Origin: Siphonodentalium dalli
Lineage: Eukaryota; Mollusca; Scaphopoda; Gadilida; Siphonodentaliidae
DNA: 64,000 nucleotides
NCBI GenBank assembly: GCA_032622095.1
Contig: CP136065.1
Span: forward strand, 210,532,151 to 210,596,150
Direction of reading: 5' to 3'
This document shows positions 13,201 to 28,200 of this stretch, piece by piece. Each line of letters begins with the position of its first letter. The stretch's first letter is position 1. The notes below the pieces were generated by a model, which was not told the origin of the DNA, searched no databases, and was given only the letters and a program-made list of their open reading frames with translations. The translations under genes and the position numbers were made by a program.

Positions 13201-16200
13201 AAAATGGTTTTATTTTTTTAGGTCCGATATTACAGACTGTAAATTAGGGCACTGAAAGGGTTAAAGGGACACTAATAGTTATCAGGAAGATAACAAAAAT
13301 CTGCTGAAAATGTGTGGAGAACTTTGTTTGTATTCAATTAACCCCAAGATTGCGGTTGCCATATTTTCACAATCAGTTGATTGGCATTTCAAGAATATGA
13401 AATCTGAAATATATGAAGAGAATAAACTTTCAAATAATCAACATGTATATTGTCAATATATGTAATAGACTATAAGAATCTCATTCATCATGTAAGTACA
13501 CACCAACAACCAACACACTCACACCATGTAACTATTTAAATAATTTAAAATAAATTTTCCATATTTTAGGATTTATATTCTATCGCCATGATTCTGATGA
13601 TTTCGGTGGGAACATGATTTTCAAGTTTGATGTTGAGGATGATGTTGGAAACAAAGTGATTGATCGATATTTCTATGTCACTGTATTCGGTAAGTATATT
13701 TTGCAGGAAATATTAGCAGACGACAGACAAGCGAAAAGATATTACAAGTGCAAAAAGATATATTTTTGATTGTGGGAAATGTTCAGATACTAATTTCAAC
13801 AAACGACATGGTCGTTTGTTGAACATATTAACTGAATATTTCCTAAGGGAACTTCTCATCAATGAGTATTCAGTAAACAAAGGGTTAAAAATATAAATAA
13901 TCCTGGTTGTTTTGCAACTAATGATAAAGAGTTTAGTTAATTTCTGATATGATACTGCTGAGTGCCATGTTGAAAGCATATATATATATATGTATTTTAT
14001 ATAATTATCAACGTATTTTGATCTTGGGGACACAAAAGCAGTTCGTAGATACTAAGTTTAATTTGATGATTATTAACCCTTGCTTTTTTTAATGGATTCG
14101 CCCATTTAATTATAAAAGTAAACATTGGAATGGTATATTATTCATTCTGAGGGGTGTTCAGGAAAAATGAGCAGGCGACAGACAGACAAAAAGATAATAC
14201 ACGTGCAGAAGAATTATGGGAAATGTTGTTATTATCTGAAAATATCCTAAGGGAACTACTCAGCAATGAGTATTTAGTGTAGAAAGGATTAAATATCACT
14301 TTAACTCACTTTTGACTGATTTTCACTGTTTGAGTAAAATATTTCCACCCATCTTGAATAAAAGTTTGGATTTTACTTAGAGATTTATTTTAGGTGACTA
14401 CTATTATTCCCTGTGTTACTGAAACTTTTTTTATTTCAATCTGTAGAAGACCGAGTTCCACCCAGGCAGCTTGCTAATAAGGATTTGGTAGTCGAAGAGG
14501 GATCATCAGCCAGGATAACTACAGAACATCTGTCATTTACGGATGCCGACTCGGAGCCCGGCAAGCTGGAGTATATCATATTAACTCCGCCCCAACTAGG
14601 ACACCTCGAGTTTACAGGAGTACGAGGTGAGTCTCAGAAAAATCATCAATAAATACATACAGAAATTAATGCAGTTAAAATTAATACAGTTAATACTAGG
14701 TCTTGTTCTTAGGCACCTCCCTTGTCATTGAAATTTTCTTTTAAAAAGCCTTGTCAAACATTATTTTCATTAAAACAATAAATAGCCTCCCTCCCTAATC
14801 TTAAAAGTGAGATCTAAATGCCTGATCATGAGAACACAGATATTGTATATTAACCCTTTCATGACAGGAGAAGCGCTGGCACAGCATTAACCCTTTGGAG
14901 AGTATCTGTAACGTCATATACATGACGTCATGAGTAAATTTAATGTCAACGTCATAGCAATAATTGTTAACAAGTTCGGGTCAAAAGGGTCCAATAATTC
15001 GTTTTAACTTGTGTGAGTTTTTTGTTAACGTATGTTATCATAATCGATTGCACTTATACATTTGGGACATTATATTAATCAAAATAACTCATATACAAAT
15101 TATTTATAAATCAGATGATTTATTGAAGTTATGTCTACATAAAAGTAACACTTCTTGAAACGACATATATGTCGTTCTACTCCACAACTGATAGACTACA
15201 TATATGTCGTTCTACTCGCCAAAGGGTTAAAGATCCTGTGCCAATGCATTCTCTTATATATGCAAGTCTCACATAGGGAACCTCACATATATAAGAGAAT
15301 GCACTAACTTACAAGGTCAAGGTAAATATTTTTAGGTGAATGTATTCTCTTATATATGCTAGGCTCCCTTTGGAAGGGTTAATGTTTTATATTTACAGTA
15401 ATGCCCTGAGTAATCGACTCCTTAAACACAGCAGAATTGTGGGTAACTTTTCAGGATTTAGTCGGAAATATGGCTTGTTGCCATTCATCGGAAAGCTCTC
15501 CTGAGAGCTTTCCGATGAATGGCAACAAGCCATATTTCCGACTAAATCCTGAAAAGTTAACCATAATTCTGCTGTGTTTAAGGAGTCGAGTACTTAGGGC
15601 ATTACTGTAGTTCAATATATTTACCTTACTGCAATTATTCACAATGTTGCTCCCCTAGTTAAAAAAAGGAATGTCAAGTGACACTTGGGATATTGTTTTT
15701 CCTTGTTTCAGGTGTTCCAGTTTCGACATTTACCCAGGCCGATTTGGCTGGAAACAAACTCATCTACATTCACACAAGTCCAAAAGAGGTACACATGGAC
15801 AAACTCACATTCGCAGTCAGTGATGGGAAGAATGAGGTCAGTCTTAGTTAGTCTTGGAAATATGGAATTAAAATTGCGGTTTAACCCTTTCTTTATTAAA
15901 TGGATTCTCCCAATCAGTTATAAAAGTATATTGTATAGCATTTATATAGCGCTTAATCCCTTGTGTAGCTCGAAGTGCTTACATTATTACCCCAGCTGTT
16001 TATGAATTAATGCCGAGTCTTGTGCCTTCTGCCATTTTACAGGCACTTCACTAGAGCGGTTTACGGATACCCAACAACCAGGTCCCTATTTCTCGTACGA
16101 TGAAGCAAGCACAGTACAAGTGACCTTGCCCAAGGGTCACAACCTTGCACGAGATTTGAAACAGCGTATGGCTATATATAACACACACACTGCTTAATTC

Positions 16201-19200
16201 GGCCAAGCCACTGTTGTGGAGACGATAGTCCACTGGCTGGGCGCGAACTCACGCCGGTGCATATCTACCATTACAAGTCCAACAGTCTAACCACTGGGCT
16301 ACCACTTCCATAGAATGGTCCATTATTCATCTGGAGTGATGTTGACGTAATAAAAGCAGATGACAGCTAATACAAGAACGGAACAATTAATATTCATTGG
16401 TGGGAAATTTTCAGATAATAAGTTCAACAAACGGTTGTTTGTTGAACTTATTATCTTGACATTTCCTAAGGGATAAGTACTTGTCAATGAGTATTTAGTA
16501 AAGAAGTGGTTAAGTATCATAAAGACGTGTCATACTCAAGTAGACTTCATGACGATAGGATAAATTTTATTTCAAGAGCTTTTGACTGACTAAATGAACA
16601 TCATCATACATAGAATAATTTTGCTATATTCTTAAAGAATTCATGTTGTTGGAGGGGGGGGGGGGGGGGGAGTTTTTTGCCAGAATGTTTTGGAATTCTC
16701 AAAATCTTACACCAAATTGGCAGACTAACTAGCTGTGTCTGCTTTTTAGCTGTTTAAATGTGACCTAATATGTTATTGGTTTGTCCGTCCGTCCGTCTGT
16801 TCACTTTTATTCATTTCTGGATGATAATTTTAGTAAGTCTGAACTGAATGCAATGAAATTTGGTATCTGGCTTACTACATCAACGCACTTCGCCAAGGAT
16901 TATTGAAAAAGAGTTAATGACTGTTATATTTTTCAACAATACTGGCAAATTAGTGAAATTAGCTTAGCCTAAATTCCTGTGCTGACTATACAATGAAATC
17001 ATACTTTGCTAATTATTATGTCATTAATACTTTACTGAACCATATTCTTTCTAGGTTGTAAAATCGTTCTTTATTACTGTGAACCCAATAGATGACTCAA
17101 TCCCTGTAGTCAGTAATAACGGACTACGTGCACAGGAGGGAATCAGAAAACTCATCACGGAATTCGATCTCAAGGCTTACGACAACGATACAAATGTAAG
17201 TCTCAATTAGTTCAGAGATTTAATTTTTTCATTGAATCTAAAAGTTTTTTATTAATAAATTTGTGTTATCCATAATATGTGCTTGCTGACTGATTAGTGA
17301 ATAATTCAATTATGATTAAAATAACATGTTTATTCTACATCTTGGAATAAATCGTCAATATCAACAAATGATTGTTTTCTTCATATCTCCTCCATAGTAA
17401 CAGTTTTTCAGCAATCGTTTAAATATTTTATTCATCAAAGAAATAGATATTAGGCCAAGTAGATAAAAAATACTGTGTTCTTAGGGCTCAGGTACCTCCC
17501 TCATCATTGGAAAGCGGGCCTCAAATGCATAAAATGTGAGAAAAAAAAAATCTCCCATCCATCATCATTTAAGATTGAACTTTCATGAGTCTTTGTCATT
17601 TGTTTACAGGAGGACCATATATACTTCAACATTGTTGAAGAACCGATCCATGGGAGAATAGAATTCTCTGAAGAGGACGGCCATAACCCCACTCAAAAGT
17701 TCACAATGGCGGATATATATGAGAATAGGATCTCCTACATGCATGATGGATCTGAAACAACTGAAGACAGCTTCACATTCAAAGTTTCCGATGGTACGAA
17801 TCATGCATTTGTCATGCAGCAAGATAGTGGGTCTGATCGTAAACCAGAACATATCCCGCAGGTAAGTAGAGTTTATAACTCAAAATTTATGTCAAAACTT
17901 AGTAAAATTTAGAAGGGAGAGAGCACCTTGAAACCAATAATAGCATATGTCAATCAATGTTCTCAAGGAATTAAATTTTTCAGAATGTTTGTTTTGTACT
18001 AATTTGCCGCATCCAAAACATGTAGAGAAAATTGTCTCCTTTTTTTCTGTATATCAACCAGGTTTCTTAAGCATTCCTAAAGCATCTGCCGCAGTCGCTG
18101 CTTTCCCAAACATTCTGCCATTCACAGCGTTCCGTGTTCAAATCTCAAGTCCTGGTATCACTAGAATATGAATTGATTATAACTACCTAGCCTGACCATA
18201 TTTGTTAACTCGATTCACATTATTATGTTTAATCCTTCTATCTTTGTCATTGAAAAAAACAAAAAATTCTGGTCAGTCACATGCGATCTAGTGATTCGCA
18301 GTGCAAATTAGAAAAATGAGCGAGTTTATAATGGCATCAATTGTGAACTATATGATTCGCTCGTCATGCATGTTGTCTGCAAATACCCATTGCATCCTAT
18401 GTATCTGAAATAAAAGATGAAATTAGTTTTACATCCTGACATTCTTTTCCTCAGACATTCAACATAAAGATACTACCCACAGATGATGGCAGTCCAGTCC
18501 TTGATGTTAATATAGGACTACAGTATCTAGACTATACAGACTCATTGGTAAGTTTATTAGCACTGCCGTTAAGTATATATTAAAGATGTATTCAGGGTTC
18601 CAGACCAATTCTTACAAAACCTTATCTACTTTTTATTTACTTTCTATTGTATAAAATAACAGATTTGGAACAAGTAGTATTTTGTTCGATATTGAATTTT
18701 CTATGCATTTATTTTCAATTTTTTTTGGTAAGTTTTCAATAACAAAATGATATTCCTTTGTATATATTGATCCAGTTTACATGTCATATTTTGTTTTTAA
18801 CAGAAGAAAGCAGAAAACGATGTTATATTTTATTTTTTATGATGTTGTTGTAATTGGAGGTCTGGAACCCTGAAAGCATCTTTAATAGCCCACTATATAG
18901 TTATACCCCCACTTTCGAAGAAAATGGGGGGTATACTGGATTGACTGCATCTGTCCGTCCGTCCATCGAGCCGTCCGTCCGTCTGTCACGCTTTCTCCGT
19001 CCGTGTGTCCGTCCGTCCGTCCATCTGACCTCATAACTCGAACAACTATGAACCGATTTCAAAAGTTTTTTGTATGCAATCTCCTTGGGACTGCCTCTCC
19101 GCATGATGCTAATTGCGGTTCGGTCTGACTTTTTTTTTTTAAAGTTACGCCTCATTTTCAACTTATTTTGACTTAGAAAATTCTGTCCGACTTAATAACT

Positions 19201-22200
19201 TTAACAAATATGAACCAATTTCAATAATTTTTGGTATACATGCTTCTCACAATACCCTCTCTACATGATGCAGCTAGGGATTGGCTCAGACTGTTTTTCG
19301 TAATATTACACTTCATTTTCGACTTATTTTGACTTAGAAAATTCTGTCCGACTTAATAACTTTAACAAATATGAACCAATTTGAATAAATTTTTTTGTAC
19401 AAGCTTCTTGTGACACCATATCGATATTATTAGTCCGAATTTTTCTTTAAAGTTAAAAAACTTTTTTGTTGGGTTTACGATAATGCGGGTTGAATTTGCC
19501 ACGGTGGGGGTATGCTATCACTCGAGTGCACACCTCTTGTTCATTTTCGGATTGTTTGATAGATCTTCATGGAAATTAAATTTGACCAGAACATCAACAT
19601 CAAAGATCATGTATTGGTGTAAACACCATTCTCAATTTTCTATGAACATTGCATTGCACCTCCGCAAAATCAATGTTTCAGATACCATGAGGGACTGATT
19701 TTATTCACTGTCATTTACATCACACACAACCCCAGGATATTAGAGGAGTCACTTGTTGGGTGATGCTTTGCTAGAACATTTCGAGGTGAAATTCATTTGC
19801 CAAACTGCTTTGAAAATCTATTATATATTTTGGAACTTCTGTCTGTGTGTGTGTATGTATGTATGTATGTGTGTTATAGACTTGAAAACTGCTGACTGAT
19901 CTGACTCAAATTTTGTATGTAGGCCTACTTTGATCCCAGGAACATTATGGTCGGGTCCAATTTCATGTGCGACCGTGTCCTTGACCTTGACCTCCCTGAT
20001 ATACGCTCATATAGGCATGTTTCTGGACTGATCGAACAACAGTTTTTTCTTTCTCCTATTACTTATCAACGTTGTTCGAAACAAGTCCAGACGCTGTATA
20101 TTCTGCCCGAACGGAGGCGATCATGGAGAAATCCCTAAATAGCCCGGACGAAGTCGGGCACATCAGCTAGTTACTAATAAAGCTAAGACCTAGGACAGTC
20201 ACTTATTGATGTAATGGATTTTTTGCAATCCATTTCTTATCCCTTTCCATTTTATAGATATATAACTTCATCACTCCGGCAGAGTTGAATGCTGAGGATT
20301 ATGACACACCACCCAACCAAATAACATATGTCATCCGAACTCAACCAGAGCATGGCAGGGTTGAAAATGTCAACAGACCTGGTCGACCAATTTCTTCCTT
20401 CACACAAGGTATGTATAGTTAAAGTTAGTGTTTTCTTTCCTTTAATTCTAAAAACAAGGACAGAGTGTCTCGGGATATTATATGTATCTATTATATGGCC
20501 TATCATCCTCTTTGTCTTATACCCTTGGAAATAAAGCGGTGAAGGTAATATTTGGAATTAGTGTGTTTTTTGACAGAGAGATTAGCCAGTGAGGGAACCT
20601 GATCAACTGTGAATGAGATAATATTTAGAATATTTTATTTAGGAAATCAAGTTTGTCCATTATTTAACTGCAATTTGTTTTTATACGCCCGTAAAAAAAA
20701 GGGACGTATTATGTTATTGGTCTGTCCGTCCATTAACTTTTGGTTTCCAGATGATAACTTTATTCTCAGCTGAAATGAATTAAATTTCGGGTTGTGGGTT
20801 TACTAGCACAAAACACAGGTGAAGTTCAAATTTGGGTTCCGCCCGCCAATTTTCATCAGTGTTAAGGGCATTTTTGTTGAAATTTGCACTAAATTTTCGT
20901 TTCCGGATGATTTCTTCTGTAAGTCTCAACTGAATGGAATGAAATTTGGTATGTGAGTTTACTAGCCCAAAATACAGGTCCAGTTTTAATTTGGGTTCTT
21001 TCACAAGAGTTATGGGCCTTATGGCCCTCTTTTTGGAATTACTACGGGTATATTTTGCCGTGCCTAGCGATGCTCTTGTTTAATTTGCATAAGGATAAAA
21101 CAACATGGAAACATCTGCACCTATGATTCAGTTATAAGAGTATACATGGGAATGGTCTATTATTTATTTGCATGGGTGTTCAGGTAATAAAAGCAGACGA
21201 CAGACAGAAAAACAGATAATACCAGAGCAGAATGATTCATATTCATAGGTAGGAATGTTCACATATTATGTTCAACTTATTATCTGAACATTTCCTAAGG
21301 GAACTTATGATCAATGAGTATTTAGTATAGAAATGGTTAATATCGCTATTCGCATATACATTCAGGGACTCTAGCTTGCAGCCCTTGTACAGTAATGCCC
21401 TAAGTAATCGACTCCTTAACCACAGCAGAATTATGGGTAACTTTTCAGGATTTAGTTGGATATATGGCTTGTTGCCATTCATCGGTATGCTCTCAGTGAG
21501 AACTTTCCAATGAATGGCAACAAGCCATATTTGCGACTAAATCCTGAAAAGTTACCCATAATTCTGCTGTGGTTAAGGAGTCGATTACTTAGGGCATTAC
21601 TGTACTTTGACATATTGTCAACAATTAACACTTTCAGTGACCTCTGAATTTCCTTTCTTCAGATGACATCAACAAGGTTGTGATCCGTTACGTGCTGACT
21701 GACAAGGCAGATGCCTTCCAGGATTCATTCACCTTTGACCTTATGGACAGTAAACCTAACACTGTACCAAACAATCAGTTCTATATCACCTGGCTTGCGA
21801 CTGAGTTTGCCATCTCATCTGTCAATGTATCGGAGACTGACGGTGTAGTGAAAATTCCCATCACTAGGCGAGGCAACCTCAAACAGGTAGATATTCTGGC
21901 ATTGAGTCTAAACAAACTCTTCCATCTCACCTAGACTTGCTTAATTTGCTTGAATTAACCCTTTACCCAACAAACCGGCCAAAACCGGCCAAATAAAGCT
22001 TCAACAGCCTAAAATATCTTCGGTCTGTCTTAATAGAACCATACAAATATGGATATCATTGGAACCGGCTCCTTGACCACATTGTGATAGTTACAGTTAT
22101 GCCCTGTGCCAATGCATTCTCTTATATATGCGAGTCGACCATAGGTCGCCTCGCATATATGAGAGAATGCATTGGCCTAAAAAAAATCTTTTTTTAACAC

Positions 22201-25200
22201 TTTTTACCATTTTTTCTCACATTCTTTAACAATTTTATAATTTTTAATGTGTTAAGCCAATGCATTCTCTTATATATGCGAGGCGACCTATGGTCGACTC
22301 GCATATATAAGAGAATGCATTGGCACAGGGCCGTTCTGTTGGGTAAAGGGTTAATGTCAAATGTATAGAGTTCATGCTGAAGAAGCCCCTCCCCTACCAT
22401 GGCATTCGGTGCATGATTATCTTGGTGAGTATTACAATCCTTGAAGATTATTATTTTTCAAAACTATCTTGCTTTACTTTTCACCAAACCAGCCCTCCAT
22501 TGTTTTTATCTGCATTTTCCTCCACAAGCCTTGAAATAGTGTGTCTGTCATTTGCATAATGAGGTCCCCAGAGGGTGAATTTAGTGAGTTATGGGCTAGC
22601 ATCACCAAATTCAACCCTGGGGACCTCATTCTGCTTAGACCTCATCTTCTAAGAAGTATCTATTGTCTCAAATTAACATTATTTTTAGTTATTTTTTCCC
22701 TTCTTTTCAGATTCTATATCCCCTAATTTGCAGAAGATAAAATGCATAATCGAGGTGACTAATGGGTGAACATTACCAACTTCAACTGGGGAACTTCAAT
22801 CTGGTCCTAGGTCTAGCTCTCATAGCAGTTTAGGCCTAAGCAGAATGAGGTCAGCAGAGGGTGAATTTGGTGATAGCGTCACTAAATTCACCCTCAGGGG
22901 ACCTCATTCTGCAAATGTCAGACACACTATTTCAAGGCTTGCTCCTCCATATTCTGTGTCGTCTTAAGACTCACCATGATATTCATTGATAGTCATTTCC
23001 ATCTCAAGTATCCCACCCTTCACTGGGAATGGGGCCTGAATTAAAACAAGCGGAGAAGAATTAGTTTGTCTTCAGGCTTGTTGTGTAATCCCCATTGCCT
23101 ACGATCATTATTATACTATGTGACATTGCTTTTGGTATCAATTTATGCTACATTTATTGAAATTGGAAATAGAAATAAAATATAACGTTGACACCTACAG
23201 GCATGATATTGTTCAACAAAGCCAACCAGATGTATGCTCCTAGTAGAGAACTGTGTAACATAACATTAATCACTTGTCTTCCGCTCTTTGCATTTTTGTG
23301 TTGATATACAATTTTCTTAAAGTCTTATTAAATATTTTGAAGTGAAAAAAATATCATGTTCCAAAAATATTGTTATACCTCATTTTTTTTTAAATGGGTT
23401 TATACTGTTTTGCATCTGTCCGTCCATACGTCCGTCCATGCGTACAGCCGTCCAATGTCTGTTCATGTCATAACTTTAACAGTATTGCTCGAATCTCAAT
23501 GAAATTTAGAATGGATGTTCACTACTATGAGAACATTAAACGTTCGCATTTTCCACTCTAGAGTTATTCATCTTTGTTTATCTGGAAATGTTTGCTTTTT
23601 GGTCCGCCTGATGTCTTTTCAGGTCATAACTTGAACAGTAGTCCTCGGATCTCAATGATATTTTGTATAGATGTTCACAACTATGGGGACATTCAAAATA
23701 AGATTCAAATGTTTTGTTCGGTATTTCCATTCTAGAGTTATTCATCTTTGTTTATCTGGAAATGTTTGCTTTTTGGTCCATCAATGTCTGTTCAGGCCAT
23801 AACTTAAACAGTAATGCTCGGATATCAATGAAATTTGGTATGGATATTCACCACTATAAGGACATTTAATGGCGTGTTCAACAGTTTTGTTTTGGTCTTT
23901 TGTTCTATAGTTATTCATCTTTGTTTATATTAAAATGCTGATTTTTGGGTCCATCTGTCTGAGTATAGTAGTCATAAGTTATAGATTTGCTCACACTAGG
24001 CGGTATGCCACAAGGGGGTATGCACCGGACGACAGTCCATCTCTTGCTTTATATATTTTTCAACATATATAAGTCGATTATCCATGAAATTAAATTTAGA
24101 TTATCATAATTATCTTCAGGAATTTACTTTCTTTTTACCAGTATTCAATAGTCACATGTCAAAGTCTGCCATACAGCGCTACATCTGCATCATCTGGATC
24201 GAGACCCGGGGAGCAGGATTTCACACAGTATGTCGCACAGGTAGGTCACACTCTGTATGACATCACCCCCAATTGTCACTTCTTATACCATCAGAAGTAG
24301 AACAATCCATAGACACATTCTGGATGCACCCTGTCACCCCTATACTAAAGCATCATTGATGAATAGTTATCCGACAGGAAATGTTCAAATATATAAGTTC
24401 AACAAATGACCATAGGTCATTTGTTGAATTTATTATCAAAACATTTCCCTCAATAAGTAGGACTCCTCTACTTTTATTTATCTGCCATCTGCTTATATTA
24501 CCTGCACATCCCTGCAAATTAATAATAGACCATTCCGATGTACTTTTTAACTGACTGAGAGAATCCATTTAGTATAGAAAGGGTTAATGGGAATTAAGTA
24601 CTACTCATCAGTGAGTATTCAGTCATCAAATGATGAAGTAAGTTTGAGCCTGGTGTGCATGTATGTGTTTGCATTGAGTTTCACTAAACTGATGGTGGTC
24701 AGGCAATGTCTCATGCAACATCAGTGGTGATTCTATGCACAGTAACTTCATCCATGTGTTGAATGAGTATTTTAAGTTCAGTTTGGATATTAATCTATAT
24801 GTCTATAAACTAAAATGGCAGGGAAATTTATTAAGGCATTAAAATTAAAAGATCTTTTTATGCATGTTATGATATGTAACTGTTTATGATTTACAAATTT
24901 GCTTTATTCAGATGTTGATGTGCCAGTTTGATTATTGCAGGTTCAGTTTGATGAATGGCAGGAGACGAGAATGTGTACAATAATGATAAGTGATGATGCT
25001 GTTTACGAGGGTCCAGAGACATTTTATGTAGAACTCACGCACCCAACATACACGTCTCTCGGAAAGAAGAATAAGATACCGGTCACAATCTATGACAAGG
25101 AAGATGGTATATATACTAGATAACTTCACTATTTAAACTTGGGCCTAAATAAACACCTTTGTCTTTGCTGTCCCAGCTGACTATGGCTTCTATTTGACTA

Positions 25201-28200
25201 TGAATAACTGATGGGAATTTGCTAAACTTCAATAATATTGGCGCAGATTCTTCCACTTAGTAAAGTGTGCCAATTTTTAATAACAAAATGGCAATCTCCA
25301 TCAAAACTATAATGATTTATAACCAAATATTAAATATAAGTGTTTTGCTTTCACAAATTTGATCATCATTAGGCCGCTTCATTCTAGAGATGATGGGGCA
25401 CCACCCACAGCATATATATTTTTGAGCTATCAACGATGCCTGAATTTATGTTTATGTGGAAACTTCAGTTTCTACATCAGAAATACGAGACCCCATATAA
25501 AGTACGAGTTAAACTCATTGTGATTTACATTTTATATAGTATTTGACCTGCATGCAATGCAAAAAGTAACAGTTGTAATAAATTTGATTTAACATTCCAT
25601 TTACAGAGCCAGTTGTTGAATTTGATGAGACAGAGTACCATGTCAGCGAAAATGACGGTTACGTGTCCGCTTCACTATCAAGATCTGGTAAGTTACAATT
25701 CACTATTGTTAACAAGCTTTGAAATAGTTTGTTTGTCATTTGCAAAATGAGGTTCCCATAGGGTGAATATAGTGATGATTAGATCTGAAACGGACAGCCG
25801 GATAAAGTTAGCAGCCGGATAACGACGTAACCGGTTAGAAAAAAATGAACCGGACGAAACCGCATCCCGCTCTGTCAGTTGAATGTGAACGTCAATAATG
25901 CCCTGGTACCCTCAAAATATTAAGATAAATGATGCAACAGTAATACTAACCCCTGTGCCACCGATAGTAGAGTGCAATGCAAGCATTAATTGGTGCATGC
26001 GGAAGTTTCAGACACTGAGTAGCGTGTCACCGACCTTCAATCAATTCCGGCCTTTGAAGTTTTCTCTGCAGTCACCGTGTGTCCAGGTGGGATAGTTCAA
26101 AGCAATGACGTCACTGAATCAGTGAATCTGTCATCTGATTGACACCCCTCAGACTCGGTATTATTTCGTGTTGGAATTGGAAAAGTGAACACGGCTATCG
26201 ATAGTTAGTGTCCGCGATCATGATACCGACAAATACTGAATAGGACTGTGACCTAACTGACCTTCCTTTTAGTTCTATAGTAATTAGTTATTAATTTCTA
26301 CTCTTTATTTATAATTCATTGATGATAATGATATATATTACAGATCTTTAATATATAGTTTTGTTACTCGTTTGACCAATACCCATACTATTGTTACTCG
26401 TTTTACAAATGCCCAAACATATACTGATCACCGGCAATTGCAAATAAGCGATCCCGCTGTCATTCACAAATTTCACTTGCTCATTCCCCATCACGAGAGC
26501 CAGCAAAAGAACAGTGAAAGCGTGTTTTTTAATGCCATGAATAAGGTCTTTATTTCAGCTACTATTTCTCAGCTAGGTTTGTCCCTGGAGCATGGCAAAT
26601 GTCGACATAATTAGTCTGAGAGAAGTCCGCTAGAAATGAGCGGTTAACCGGTTGAAATCCGGCTAACCCCAACGGTCAACCGTTTCAGCTCTAGTGATGA
26701 TATCCCTCTTTGGCCTCAACTGCTATGGGAGACCTTGGATCTGATTGAAGTTCCCCAGTTGAAGTTGGTGATGTTCACCCATTAGTCACCTCGATTATGC
26801 ATTTTTTTATCTTCTGCAAATTAGGGGAAACTGAACAGAAGTTATTTTTTCTTACATTCTTTATCAATGTTTTATCATTTTTTCTTACATTCTTTATAAA
26901 TTAAAAAAAAAAATTCTTACATTCTTTAACAATTTTTTCTTACATTCTTTAACAATTATAAAAAATAATATAAAATTTGTTAGACCAATGCATTCTCTTA
27001 TATATGCAAGGTGACCTAGGTCGACTCACGTATACAAGAGAATGCATTGGCACAGGGTTTTTGCAAAAATTCAGGCAGCTCCCATCATGAAGGCATTACA
27101 GAAATAATTATACCCCCACTTTCGAAGAAAATGGGGGGTATACTGGGTTGACTACGTCTGTCCGACACACTTTCTCCCTCCGCGTGTCCGTCCGTCCGTC
27201 CGACCTCATAAATCGAACAACTATGAACCGATTTCAATAAAAAAAATTATGCAATCTCCTTAGGACGCCTCTCCGCATGATGCTAATTGCGGTGCGGTCA
27301 GACTTTCTTTTTTTAAGTTACGCCTTACTTTTCGACTTATTTTGACTTAGAAAATTCTGTCCAACTAAATAACTTTAACAAATATGAACCGATTTCAATA
27401 ATTTTTGGTATACATGCTTCTCACAACACCCTCTCTACATGATGCGGCTCAGGGTTGGCTCGGGACTGTTTTTCCTAACATTACACTTCATTTTCGACTT
27501 ATTTTGACTTAGAAAATTTTTGGATTATCCAAATGTTTCTTTAAAGTTAAAAATCTTTTTTGTTGGGTTTACGGATAATGCGGGTTGAATTTGCCATGGT
27601 GGGGTTATGCTAGCACGCGAGTGCACACCTCTTGTTTCAAATGATTCACGTAATTTTAAGATTTGCATGTTAGCTTCAGGACTATTATTTAAAATATTAT
27701 AGATTTAAAAATAGACCTCCTGTTAACGAATGAGATATAAATCCACACCACCTCATACAGTATTGTGGGCTGATGATTTCTGTGTCGGAGTTCTGGCTCT
27801 AATTTTATTAGTTATTAATAGAGTAATATCCCTTCCAGGTGATTTGACCCAGTCGTCTTCTGTCGTCTGCTACACAAGGTCCCTGACAGCTGTGGGCAGC
27901 TCTGTTGGCCGTCTGGAGTCCGGCTCCGATTTTATATCGCGAGGCAGATCCAATGCTTACAGAGTTGTCTTCCCTGCTGGTGTCATTACTGCTACCTGTG
28001 ATGTGAAGGTGAAGTAATAACTTATATTACATTCCTATGTGTGATTTACCTTGATTACTTGAGTTATTATAAACAATAATTTCGCTAGTGAATTATGTCA
28101 CTTTAACTAGCGCATGATGTGTTCATACATTTTATCGAAATTTATGAGTCATGGGTATAATGGTGGTATTATTCAGATTTATGGTAAATTACATGTTTGT

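Noticed and set aside
16190-16313. Functional tRNA gene on the minus strand
   Set aside because: A- and B-box-like segments are present, but a full cloverleaf is not evident and the sequence continues into a SINE body and tail.
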